From positions 1 through 64,000 of the forward strand of contig JAEWXC010000022.1 of the NCBI GenBank assembly GCA_023396115.1: DNA of 64,000 nucleotides, given 5' to 3'. Source of the stretch: Actinomycetes bacterium. Lineage in GTDB: Bacteria; Actinomycetota; Actinomycetes; Propionibacteriales; Nocardioidaceae. A program made the translations under genes and the position numbers. Below are positions 57,203 to 64,000 of this stretch, one piece after another; position 1 is the first letter of the stretch, and each line of letters opens with the position of its first letter. Below the pieces are notes generated by a model. The model did no database searches. It was not told where the DNA came from and was given only the letters and a program-made list of their open reading frames with translations.

Positions 57203-58360
57203 ATGTCCAGCCCCCTGACGTTCCACTGGTTCCTGCCCACCAACGGCGGCGACGGCCGCCAGGTGGTCGGCGGCGGTCACGGCACCGACCCGACCCCCTC
57301 GAGCCGTCCCGCCGACGTGCCCTACCTGGGCCAGATCGCCCGCTCGGCCGAGCAGCTCGGCTTCTCCGCGGCGCTCACCCCGACCGGGGCGTGGTGCGAG
57401 GACGCCTGGGTCTCCACCGCCATGCTGGCCAGCGTCAGCCAACGGCTGGGATTCCTGGTCGCGTTCCGGCCCGGACTGGTGGCGCCCTACTTGGCCGCCC
57501 AGATGGCGACCACGTTCACCAACCTGTCCGGCGGCCGGCTGCTGCTCAACGTGGTCGTCGGCGGTGAGGACCACGAGCAGGCGATGTTCGGCGACCACTC
57601 GACCAAGGACGAGCGCTACGCCAGTGCCGACGAGTTCCTCACCATCGTGCGCCGGCTCTGGAGCGGCGAACGGTTCAGCTTCACCGGCCAGCACCACCGG
57701 GTCACCGACGCCGCGCTGGGTCAGGTCCCGCGCGAGGTGCCCCCGATCTACTTCGGCGGCTCCAGCCCGGCCGCCGGTGCCGTCGCGGCCAAGCACGCCG
57801 ACGTGTACCTGACCTGGGGTGAGCCGCCGGCCGCCGTCGCCGAGAAGATCGAGTGGATCCGCGGCCTGGCCGCCGAGCACGGCCGGGAGCCACGCTTCGG
57901 GATCCGGCTGCACACCATCGCCCGGGACACCCCCGACCTGGCGTGGGCCGAGGCGGACCGGCTGCTCGCCGGGATCAGCGACGAGCAGATCGCCCGGGTC
58001 CAGGCCGGGCTGCGCCGCAGCGCCTCGGAGGGCCAACGGCGGATGCTGGCACTCCACGGGGGCACCCGCGACGGACTGGAGGTGCACCCCGGGCTGTGGG
58101 CCGGCGTCGGCCTGGTCCGCGGCGGCGCCGGCACCGCGATGGTCGGCAGCCACACCCAGGTTGCCGACCTGGTCGAGGAGTACGCCGCCGTCGGGATCAC
58201 CGAGTTCGTGCTGTCGGGGTACCCGCACCTGGAGGAGGCCTACGCCTTCGGTGAGGGCGTGCTGCCCGAGCTGGCCCGACGGGGGCTGTGGCAGCACCCG
58301 GACCCGCCGGCGCCGGTCCGCGCCTCGGTGCCGTTCGGTGGACAGCGGGCCGCCTCGTGA
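57203..58360 (+). CDS. ssuD: FMNH2-dependent alkanesulfonate monooxygenase
   Basis: A 385-aa luciferase-like TIM-barrel enzyme that cleaves alkanesulfonates to aldehyde and sulfite using FMNH2 and O2. Characteristic parts are LTFHWFLPTNGGDGRQV, FSAALTPTGAWCEDAWVSTAMLASVSQRLGFLVAFRPGL, TTFTNLSGGRLLLNVVVGGEDHEQAMFGD, and GTAMVGSHTQVADLVEEYAAVGITEFVLSGYPHLEEAY. Length matches SsuD. GAAGGAGAG precedes the ATG. The next gene starts with GTGA overlapping its stop. Confidence 0.92.
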   Translation: MSSPLTFHWFLPTNGGDGRQVVGGGHGTDPTPSSRPADVPYLGQIARSAEQLGFSAALTPTGAWCEDAWVSTAMLASVSQRLGFLVAFRPGLVAPYLAAQMATTFTNLSGGRLLLNVVVGGEDHEQAMFGDHSTKDERYASADEFLTIVRRLWSGERFSFTGQHHRVTDAALGQVPREVPPIYFGGSSPAAGAVAAKHADVYLTWGEPPAAVAEKIEWIRGLAAEHGREPRFGIRLHTIARDTPDLAWAEADRLLAGISDEQIARVQAGLRRSASEGQRRMLALHGGTRDGLEVHPGLWAGVGLVRGGAGTAMVGSHTQVADLVEEYAAVGITEFVLSGYPHLEEAYAFGEGVLPELARRGLWQHPDPPAPVRASVPFGGQRAAS

Positions 58361-58872
58361 GCGCGCACCCGGGTGGCGTCCGTACCGCTGTCGTCGTCGG
58401 CAACCCCGCACCGGGGTCACGCACCCTGGCCGCCGCCCTGCACGTGCACGGTGAGCTGGTCGGCGCCGACCCTGACCTGGTCGTGGACCTGGCCGAGCTC
58501 GGCACCCGGCTGCTGGACTTCGGTGACGAGGAGGTGACCGCCCTCGTGGAGCAGCTGGGCGGCGCCGACCTGGTCGTGGTCGCCTCGCCGACCTTCAAGG
58601 CCAGCATCACCGGGGTGCTCAAGGTCTTCCTCGACCGGTTCGCCCAGGGCACCGGGCTGCGCGGGCTGGCGGTGCCGCTCATGCTCGGCGCCGCACCCCA
58701 GCACCAGCTGGCGGTCGAGTACGCGTTGCGGCCGGTGCTCACCGAGATCGGTGCCGCCACCACCCGCGGCCTGTACGTGCTGGCCGAGCGCCACGACGAC
58801 CCCGCCGCCTACCGGACCTGGCTCGACCAGGTCCGCCCCACCCTCGCCCGTACCGAAGGAGTTCCCGCATGA
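58357..58872 (+). CDS. ssuE: NAD(P)H-dependent FMN reductase
   Basis: A 171-aa flavodoxin-fold reductase supplying FMNH2 to the monooxygenases: VVVGNPAPGSRTLAAALHVHGEL, the FMN loop VVVASPTFKASITGVLKVFLDRF, and a C-terminal LPLMLGAAPQHQLAVEYALRPVL-type helix. It starts at GTG 58357, overlapping ssuD by 4 bp, and its stop overlaps the flavin reductase start by 4 bp, so three proteins are co-translated. Confidence 0.88.
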   Translation: MSAHPGGVRTAVVVGNPAPGSRTLAAALHVHGELVGADPDLVVDLAELGTRLLDFGDEEVTALVEQLGGADLVVVASPTFKASITGVLKVFLDRFAQGTGLRGLAVPLMLGAAPQHQLAVEYALRPVLTEIGAATTRGLYVLAERHDDPAAYRTWLDQVRPTLARTEGVPA

Positions 58873-59567
58873 GCACGACCCTGACCACCACGACCGCGGC
58901 CACCACGACCCCGGCCACCACCAGCCTGCCGACCGCTCCCGCCGAGCTCGACCCCCGAGCCCTGCGCGACGCCTACGGGACCTTCCCCTCCGGGGTGGTC
59001 GCGGTGGCGGCCCAGCACGGCAGCCAGCTGGTGGGGATCGCGGCCAGCTCGTTCACCTCGGTCAGCCTCGACCCGCCGCTGGTCCAGGTGTGCGTGGCGA
59101 GCAGCTCCCGCACCTGGCCGGCACTGCGGGAGGCCGGTCGTGACGGGGGCCGGTTGGGGATCAGCGTGCTGGCCGAGCACCACGACGTGCTGTGCCGCCA
59201 GCTCGCCGGCCCGGCCCAGAGCCGCTTCGCCGGGCTGGGCCTGACCCTGACCGGGGACGGGGCGGTCCTGCTCGACGACGCCGTGTCCACGTTCACCGTC
59301 TCGGTGGCCCAGGAGGTCGAGGCCGGGGACCACGTGATCGTGCTGCTCCAGGTGCACGACCTGGCGCCCGGTGCGGCCGGCGACCCGCTGGTCTTCCACC
59401 GCTCCGGTTTCGCCCGGCTGCACCGCGACGACCTGGACCCCGCGGTGCTGGACGGGCGGATCAACGGCGAACCGGTCGCCGACCGCAGCGCCACCCTCGA
59501 CGCCGTGGAGAGCGGCACCGGGGACACCGGGGACACCGGGGCCTCCGGGGGAACCTCGGCCGCCTGA
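58869..59567 (+). CDS. flavin reductase-like protein
   Basis: A 232-aa member of the flavin reductase-like (split-barrel, HpaC/DszD-type) family. Core residues are LRDAYGTFPSGVVAVAAQHGSQLVGIAASSFTSVSLDPPLVQVCVASSSRTWPAL and ending with VFHRSGFARL. It reduces free FMN with NAD(P)H, as DszD does for DszC. The first ~20 residues are Thr/Ala-rich and the C-terminus has a GDTGDTGASGG tail, both non-conserved. Last gene of the sulfur operon; a bidirectional terminator follows. Having two flavin reductases (this and SsuE) suggests each serves a different oxygenase. Confidence 0.88.
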   Translation: MSTTLTTTTAATTTPATTSLPTAPAELDPRALRDAYGTFPSGVVAVAAQHGSQLVGIAASSFTSVSLDPPLVQVCVASSSRTWPALREAGRDGGRLGISVLAEHHDVLCRQLAGPAQSRFAGLGLTLTGDGAVLLDDAVSTFTVSVAQEVEAGDHVIVLLQVHDLAPGAAGDPLVFHRSGFARLHRDDLDPAVLDGRINGEPVADRSATLDAVESGTGDTGDTGASGGTSAA

Positions 59568-59574
59568 CCCGGCT

Positions 59575-59608
59575 CCCGGCGGGCGCGGCTCAGGCCTCGC
59601 CCGCCGGG
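59575..59608. terminator. bidirectional 11-bp terminator
   Basis: Arms CCCGGCGGGCG (59575-59585) and its exact complement (59598-59608) around a 12-nt loop. It lies between convergent flavin reductase and DUF4349 genes and overlaps the last codons of the latter. Confidence 0.65.
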
Positions 59609-60609
59609 GCCACCGCCACCGGACGGTGGCGCAGCCAGCGCCGCACCAGCCACACCAGTGGCACCAGCACCACCCCGCCGACCAGCACGAACGGCAGCAC
59701 CGCACCGAGTGCCACCGCGAGGCCACCGCCGAGGTCCTTCAGCGCGTTCCAGCCGTCCAGGAAGCCGGCCACGAAGGCGGAGCGGTCGTCCTCCTCGGGC
59801 TGCTGGGCGGTCTCGTGACGCTCGATGTCGAGGGTGATCGTGGACAGCGAGGTCTGGTCCTTGAGCCACAGCTGCTGGGAGCGCAGCGAGTCCAGCTCGG
59901 CGCGACGATCGGTCAGCTGCGACTCCAACCAGACGATGTCCTTGAGCGTGGAGGCCCGGGCGAGCAGCTGCTCGACCCGCTTGAGACTGGCCTGCTGGGC
60001 CCGGACCCGGACGTCGGTGTCGATGACCTGGGTGGTGACGTCCTCGCTCTTGCGGGCCACCGCCCGGACCGTCCCGGTCTCCTCGAGCGCCTTCATCGTG
60101 TCGGCGAAGTTCTTGGCCGGGACCCGCACCACCAGCCGCACGTACTCCGAGCGCCCCTTCTCGTCGGAGTCGGTCTCCTCGTCGGCGATGCTGCCCTGGT
60201 GGCTGTCGACCACCCGCTGCACCTCCCGGCGCAGGGCGTCGACGTCCTTCCCGGTCAGGCTGATCGTGCCGTGGGAGATGACCGAGCGCTCCATCACCTC
60301 GGTGGTGCTCGTGTCCTGGGCAGCCTCGGACTCACTCGCGAGAGCGTCGCGGTTCGCAACCGCTCCGTCGGCGAACACGCCGTCCGCCGCGGCGTCGTCC
60401 TGCACCGCCCCGGCGTCACCGCCGGCGTCGGACTCCGGTTCGGCCAGGCTCCGGCCGGCGGTGGAGGAGGAGTCGGCGCTCGACCCCGAGTCACCGCAGC
60501 CGGCGAGGAGCCCGCCGGTGAGCAGTACCCCGAGGGCGGCGGTGGCGAGCAGGATCGGCGCGGGACGGCGCAGGCGCCGCTGCGGCGAGAGGGTCGGTGT
60601 CGTGGTCAT
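59590..60609 (-). CDS. DUF4349 lipoprotein
   Basis: A 339-aa membrane-associated protein: lipobox LAGC (about residues 35-38), acidic linker, then the DUF4349 domain (ISLTGKDVDALRREVQRVVDSHQGSIADEETDSD ... VRLVVRVPAKNFADTMKALEETGTV ... SEDVTTQVIDTDVRVRAQQASLKRVEQLLARASTLKDIVWLESQLTDRRAELDSLRSQQLWL). A coiled-coil region and a C-terminal TM helix (about 295-320) with a basic tail follow. Function unknown. It is divergent from hemY with 136 bp between. In related genomes this gene commonly stands next to hemE/hemY, which helps to locate the inserted cassette. Confidence 0.87.
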   Translation of the reverse strand: MTTTPTLSPQRRLRRPAPILLATAALGVLLTGGLLAGCGDSGSSADSSSTAGRSLAEPESDAGGDAGAVQDDAAADGVFADGAVANRDALASESEAAQDTSTTEVMERSVISHGTISLTGKDVDALRREVQRVVDSHQGSIADEETDSDEKGRSEYVRLVVRVPAKNFADTMKALEETGTVRAVARKSEDVTTQVIDTDVRVRAQQASLKRVEQLLARASTLKDIVWLESQLTDRRAELDSLRSQQLWLKDQTSLSTITLDIERHETAQQPEEDDRSAFVAGFLDGWNALKDLGGGLAVALGAVLPFVLVGGVVLVPLVWLVRRWLRHRPVAVAPAGEA

Positions 60610-60745
60610 GCGGTTGTGACGACGGCCCGGGACGGTCGGTTCCGCTGCGACCCCGGATGTGACCGCCCCGTGACCTCGCCCGCCGGCCGGCAGGTGGGGC
60701 CGGCCCGCTGTCGGGAGGGACGGGGACGGTGGCAGGCTGGTCCGC

Positions 60746-62146
60746 GTGAGCAGCAACGTCGTGGTGGTCGGGGCAGGCATCGGTGGGTTGACGGCCGCGT
60801 GGCGGCTCGCCGCGCTCGGGCACCGGGTGACGGTGCTGGAGGCCACCGACCGGGTCGGCGGCAAACTGCGCCGTGAGCCCGTGGCCGGGGTCAATGTCGA
60901 CGTGGGGGCCGAGGCCATGCTGGCCCGTCGCCCGGAGGGGACCGACCTGGCCGCGGAGCTCGGCCTGCAGCTGGTCCACCCGGCCGTGGCCGGCTCCCGG
61001 GTGTGGACCCGCGGCGAGCTGCGGCCGCTGCCGCGCTCCCTGATGGGCGTGCCCACCGACCTCGAGGCGCTGGCCGCGTCGGGGATCCTGGACGACGCGG
61101 CCCTGGCCCGCGTGCGCGCCGAGCGGGACCTGCCCGTGGACGGTGCCTGGGTGGCGGCCGGGCAGGACCGCTCGGTCGGCGACCTGGTCGCGGACCGGTT
61201 CGGTGACGCCGTGGTCGACGCGCTGGTCGAGCCCCTGCTCGGGGGCGTCTACGCCGGGCACGCCCGGATGATCTCGGCCCGGGCCGCGGTACCGCAGCTG
61301 GTCGCGATGGCCGGGCGCGACCGTTCCCTGACCGAGCAGGTCGCCGAACTGCCGGCCCCCACCGACGCCCCGGTCTTCGCGGCCGTCGCCGGGGGGATGT
61401 GGCGACTCGGGGAGGCGATCGCCGGGTCCGGTGCCTTCGAGGTGCGGACGTCCGTGACGGTGCGCGAGCTGCACCGCGACCCCGACGGCTTTCGGCTGGT
61501 CACCGGTCCGGTCCCGGCCCCCGAGCAGGTGCACGCCGACGCGGTCGTGCTGGCCACCCCCGCCGCCGCGACCGCCCGGCTGCTGGGCGCGCTGGCGCCG
61601 CGTGCCGCCGAGCTGCTCGGCGGGGTCGAGTCCGCCTCGGTCGCGGTGGTCACGATCGCCGTCGACGCCGAGGAGGCGCTGGCCACCAGCCGTCTGGGAG
61701 AGCTGGGCTCGGGCTTCCTGGTGCCGCCCTCGGAGCGGCGCCGGATCAAGGCGTCCACCTTCTCCTTCGCCAAGTGGGCCCAGGTGCGCGAGGCCGGGCG
61801 GGGTGCCGGGCCGGACGGGACTGACCTGCTGCTGCTGCGCGCCTCGCTGGGGCGGCACCGGGAGTCGACCACGCTGCAGCGCACCGACGCGGAGCTGGTG
61901 GAGGACTCCCTGGCCGACCTGGCGGCCGCCACGGGTCTGCGGGTGGCGCCGGTGGCCACGCACGTGCAGCGCTGGGGCGGGGGACTGCCGCAGTACGCGC
62001 CCGGTCACCTGGACCGGGTCGCCCGGATCCGGGCCGACGTCGCCCGGGTGGGTGGTCTGGCGGTGTGCGGCGCCGCCTACGACGGTGTCGGGGTGCCGGC
62101 GGTGATCGCCTCGGCCGGTGCCGCGGTGACGGCGCTGGGGCTGTGA
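60746..62146 (+). CDS. hemY: FAD-dependent (copro)porphyrinogen oxidase
   Basis: A 466-aa flavoprotein. N-terminal dinucleotide fold VVVVGAGIGGLTAAWRLAALGHRVTVLEATDRVGGKL; substrate domain with GVNVDVGAEAMLAR; and a C-terminal FAD signature (GGLAVCGAAYDGVGVPAVIASA). In actinobacteria this enzyme (HemY/CgoX) oxidises coproporphyrinogen III to coproporphyrin III in the coproporphyrin-dependent haem branch, consistent with hemQ 34 bp downstream. The GTG at 60746 is taken as start. Divergent from the DUF4349 gene. Confidence 0.92.
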   Translation: MSSNVVVVGAGIGGLTAAWRLAALGHRVTVLEATDRVGGKLRREPVAGVNVDVGAEAMLARRPEGTDLAAELGLQLVHPAVAGSRVWTRGELRPLPRSLMGVPTDLEALAASGILDDAALARVRAERDLPVDGAWVAAGQDRSVGDLVADRFGDAVVDALVEPLLGGVYAGHARMISARAAVPQLVAMAGRDRSLTEQVAELPAPTDAPVFAAVAGGMWRLGEAIAGSGAFEVRTSVTVRELHRDPDGFRLVTGPVPAPEQVHADAVVLATPAAATARLLGALAPRAAELLGGVESASVAVVTIAVDAEEALATSRLGELGSGFLVPPSERRRIKASTFSFAKWAQVREAGRGAGPDGTDLLLLRASLGRHRESTTLQRTDAELVEDSLADLAAATGLRVAPVATHVQRWGGGLPQYAPGHLDRVARIRADVARVGGLAVCGAAYDGVGVPAVIASAGAAVTALGL

Positions 62147-62168
62147 GCAGCGCGCTGGCCCGGCCGGG

Positions 62169-62174
62169 CAGAAT
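62169..62174 (+). promoter_or_regulatory. -10 box of hemQ, leaderless
   Basis: CAGAAT is followed by 6 bp and then the ATG at 62181; hemQ probably has its own leaderless transcript besides any read-through from hemY. Confidence 0.35.
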
Positions 62175-62180
62175 GGCCCC

Positions 62181-62876
62181 ATGAGCAACGCAGCCAAGGT
62201 CCGGGAGATCAACGACGCCATCCGCTACACCATGTGGTCGGTGTTCCGGCTGGCCGACGTGCTGGGCGAGGCCGACCGGGCCGCGGAGGCCGCCGAGGTG
62301 GAGGAGCTGACCGCGGCGCTGGCCGCCGAGGGCGTCGTCACCCGGGGCGTGTACGACCTGTCGGGTCTGCGCGGTGACGCCGACGTGATGTTCTGGTGGC
62401 ACGCCGAGGACGTCGAGCAGGTCCAGGCCGCCTACAACCGGCTGCGCCGCACCGCCTTCGGGCGTCGTCTGGAGCCGGTCTGGTCGCAGGTCGCGCTGCA
62501 CCGCCCGGCCGAGTTCAACAAGTCCCACGTGCCGGCTTTCATGGCCGACGAGCGGGCCCACGGCTACGTCTGCGTCTACCCGTTCGTCCGCTCCTACGAG
62601 TGGTACCTGCTGCCCGACGCCGAGCGCCGCCAGATGCTGGCCGAGCACGGCAAGATGGGCCGCGACTACGCCGACGTGCGCGCCAACACCGTCTCCAGCT
62701 TCGCGCTCGGCGACTACGAGTGGATCCTGGCGTTCGAGGCCGACGACCTCACCCGGATCGTGGACCTGATGCGTCACCTGCGCGCCTCCGAGGCCCGCCG
62801 CCACGTCCGCGAGGAGATCCCCTTCTACACCGGCCCTCGGGCCGAGGTCGCCGACCTGCTCGACCGCCTGCCCTGA
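62181..62876 (+). CDS. hemQ: coproheme decarboxylase HemQ (ChdC)
   Basis: A 231-aa protein of the chlorite dismutase family that turns coproheme into haem b with hydrogen peroxide. Catalytic Tyr133 is in CVYPFVRSYEWYLLP, and the proximal haem ligand His156 in QMLAEHGKMGRDYADVRANT. The actinobacterial form lacks the distal Arg of true chlorite dismutases. Last gene of the haem cluster; a long repeat-filled non-coding region follows. Confidence 0.95.
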   Translation: MSNAAKVREINDAIRYTMWSVFRLADVLGEADRAAEAAEVEELTAALAAEGVVTRGVYDLSGLRGDADVMFWWHAEDVEQVQAAYNRLRRTAFGRRLEPVWSQVALHRPAEFNKSHVPAFMADERAHGYVCVYPFVRSYEWYLLPDAERRQMLAEHGKMGRDYADVRANTVSSFALGDYEWILAFEADDLTRIVDLMRHLRASEARRHVREEIPFYTGPRAEVADLLDRLP

Positions 62877-63353
62877 GCTCGACGGCCCGGATGAGCGGGT
62901 GGGGTTCGTGGCTCGCTGCGCTCGCACCTCACCGAGCGTCAGGCGGTCACCCGCTCGGCCGCACCGGGCGACGGACGGGCACCCACTCGTTCGGTGAGGC
63001 GCCGGCAGGGCGACAGGCGGCCCCTCGACCCGTTCGGTGAGGTGCCCGACGGAGGAGGGCCTCGAACCGCACCGACCCGTTCGGACGGACGGGGTTCGTG
63101 GCTCGCTGCGCTCGCACCTCACCGAGCGACAGGAGCCACCCACTCGCTCGGTCAAGGAGCCACGAACCCCGCGCCCGTTCGGTGAGGTGCCCGACGGAGG
63201 AGGGCCTCGAACCCCACCGACCCGTTCGGGCGCATGGGTTCGGGGTTCGCTGCGCTCGCACCTCACCGAGCGACAGGAGCCCACCCGTTCGAGCGCATGG
63301 GATTCGGGCTCGCTGCGCTCGCATCTCACCGGGCGGGGGTTGGGCTGAGGATC
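62877..63353. repeat. 477-bp repeat-filled intergenic region
   Basis: No gene is supported here. Module A (GCTCGCTGCGCTCGCACCTC core; 36 bp) occurs at 62903-62938, 63093-63128, 63237-63272 and, diverged, 63300-63335. Module B (56 bp, CCCGTTCGGTGAGGTGCCCG start) occurs at 63029-63084 and 63174-63229 with one mismatch. B-A pairs repeat with a period of about 145 bp, so 63029-63173 and 63174-63317 are a tandem duplication. Modules A and B share GGTGAG/CTCACC complementary ends and can pair with each other. Several frames stay open by base composition only. Confidence 0.8.
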
Positions 63354-64000
63354 TCAGAGTTTGCGCAGCCGCACGTAGCGCACCGAGTGGTCGGAGTCCT
63401 TGCGCAGCACCAGGTTGGCCCGGGAGCGGGTCGGTGCCACGTTCTCGGCCAGGTTGGGGCCGTTGATGGTGTCCCAGATGCGCTGGGACTCCGCGACCGC
63501 CTCCTCGGTGGAGAGGTGCGCGTACTTGGTGAAGTACGAGTCGGGGTTGCGGAACGCGGTCTCGCGCAGCCGCAGGAACCGGTCGGTGTACCAGCGCCGG
63601 ATGTCGGAGGCGCTGGCGTCGACGTAGACGGAGAAGTCGAAGAAGTCGCTGACCGCCAGACCGGTGCGGCCGTCCTCACGGACCCGGGCCGGCTGGAGCA
63701 CGTTGAGCCCCTCGACGATGACGATGTCGGGCCGCTTCACCACGATCTTCGCGTCCGGCACCACGTCGTAGACCAGGTGGCTGTAGATCGGTGCCTCGAC
63801 CTCGTCCTTGCCGGACTTGATGTCGACGACGAACTTCAGCAGGGCCTTGCGGTCGTAGGACTCCGGGAACCCCTTGCGGTGCAGGATGCCGCGGCGTTCC
63901 AGCTCGGCGTTGGGCAGCAGGAACCCGTCGGTGGTCACCAGCGCCACGTGCGGGTGCTCGGGCCAGTGCGCCAGCATCTGCTGCAGCACCCGGGCGGTGG
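63354..64000 (-). CDS. coaA: type I pantothenate kinase, C-terminal part (5' end outside window)
   Basis: About 215 residues of CoaA, which phosphorylates pantothenate as the first step of coenzyme A synthesis. Visible are TARVLQQMLAHWPEHPHVALVTTDGFLLPNAEL, SYDRKALLKFVVDIKSGK, VEGLNVLQ, the substrate-binding FSVYVDAS..WYTDRF..L, and the C-terminal RANLVLRKDSDHSVRYVRLRKL. The reading frame is open to the window end with family-like sequence, so the GTG at 63989 is not the true start; the P-loop lies upstream, beyond 64000. Confidence 0.95.
   Translation of the reverse strand, partial: TARVLQQMLAHWPEHPHVALVTTDGFLLPNAELERRGILHRKGFPESYDRKALLKFVVDIKSGKDEVEAPIYSHLVYDVVPDAKIVVKRPDIVIVEGLNVLQPARVREDGRTGLAVSDFFDFSVYVDASASDIRRWYTDRFLRLRETAFRNPDSYFTKYAHLSTEEAVAESQRIWDTINGPNLAENVAPTRSRANLVLRKDSDHSVRYVRLRKL

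Noticed and set aside
62877..63353. Coding genes or CRISPR in the repeat region
   Set aside because: Frames are open only through composition, the repeated modules are 36 and 56 bp with unequal spacing, and no cas genes are present.

Overview
The window is chromosomal DNA of a high-GC actinobacterium. The best fit is the Nocardioidaceae (Nocardioides or a close relative). The reasons are the very high GC with GTG starts, the nrdR-nrdJ (class II ribonucleotide reductase) pair, the DUF3000 / hemE / hemY / hemQ gene set of the coproporphyrin-dependent haem pathway, DUF6318-type lipoproteins, and a mixture of Shine-Dalgarno and apparently leaderless genes. The species call is inference.

Layout. 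1-2958: a minus-strand three-gene cluster of secreted proteins (DUF6318 lipoprotein, PKD-like protein, second DUF6318 copy broken by a frameshift), then a small membrane protein. 3020-6683: nrdR and nrdJ under a promoter with two NrdR boxes 31 bp apart. 6684-16480: an accessory stretch with a strong defence flavour. It holds a hairpin-rich intergenic region, a small Lys/Ala-rich ORF, a short type II CBASS-like operon (CD-NTase, E2-like protein, membrane protein with Trp-rich ends), a lipoprotein, a PLD-nuclease/SF2 helicase/DUF3427 protein coupled to a Nudix hydrolase, a DAACS symporter and a DUF3883 nuclease-like protein. Much of 9.5-13.9 kb and 15.5-16.4 kb looks lower in GC than its flanks.

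16.5-35.3 kb: mostly single genes: PH-domain protein, serine hydrolase, DUF2892 + MMPL transporter with twin palindromes upstream, GH5 hydrolase, ECF sigma factor with a membrane anti-sigma-like partner, divergent RTX protein, NERD nuclease-helicase, Mug glycosylase, NAGPA-type glycosidase, WS/DGAT + YbdK-like ligase, ThrE-type exporter. 35.3-46.8 kb: DUF402 protein, a BVMO/short-chain dehydrogenase pair, a two-component system, HrpA and a POT peptide transporter. 46.9-53.4 kb: GNAT, hypothetical, PemK/MazF-like protein, sugar-binding lipoprotein, RNase D, DUF3000 and hemE.

53.4-59.6 kb: an organosulfur-scavenging cassette (LysR regulator; two DszC/SfnC-type flavin monooxygenases, a 12-codon leader ORF, SsuD, SsuE, flavin reductase) sits between hemE and the rest of the haem genes. 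59.6-62.9 kb: DUF4349 lipoprotein, hemY and hemQ. 62.9-63.35 kb: a 477-bp non-coding stretch built from tandemly duplicated modules. The window ends inside coaA.

Two kinds of system stand out. The first is the defence island, where the CBASS-like operon has an unfamiliar Trp-rich membrane effector candidate and a PLD-helicase-DUF3427/Nudix pair lies next to it. The second is non-coding: tandem repeat arrays at 45.15 and 63.0 kb, a dispersed repeat at 18.9 and 47.9 kb, and very regular bidirectional terminators. No rRNA, tRNA, CRISPR array, insertion sequence or prophage was found.
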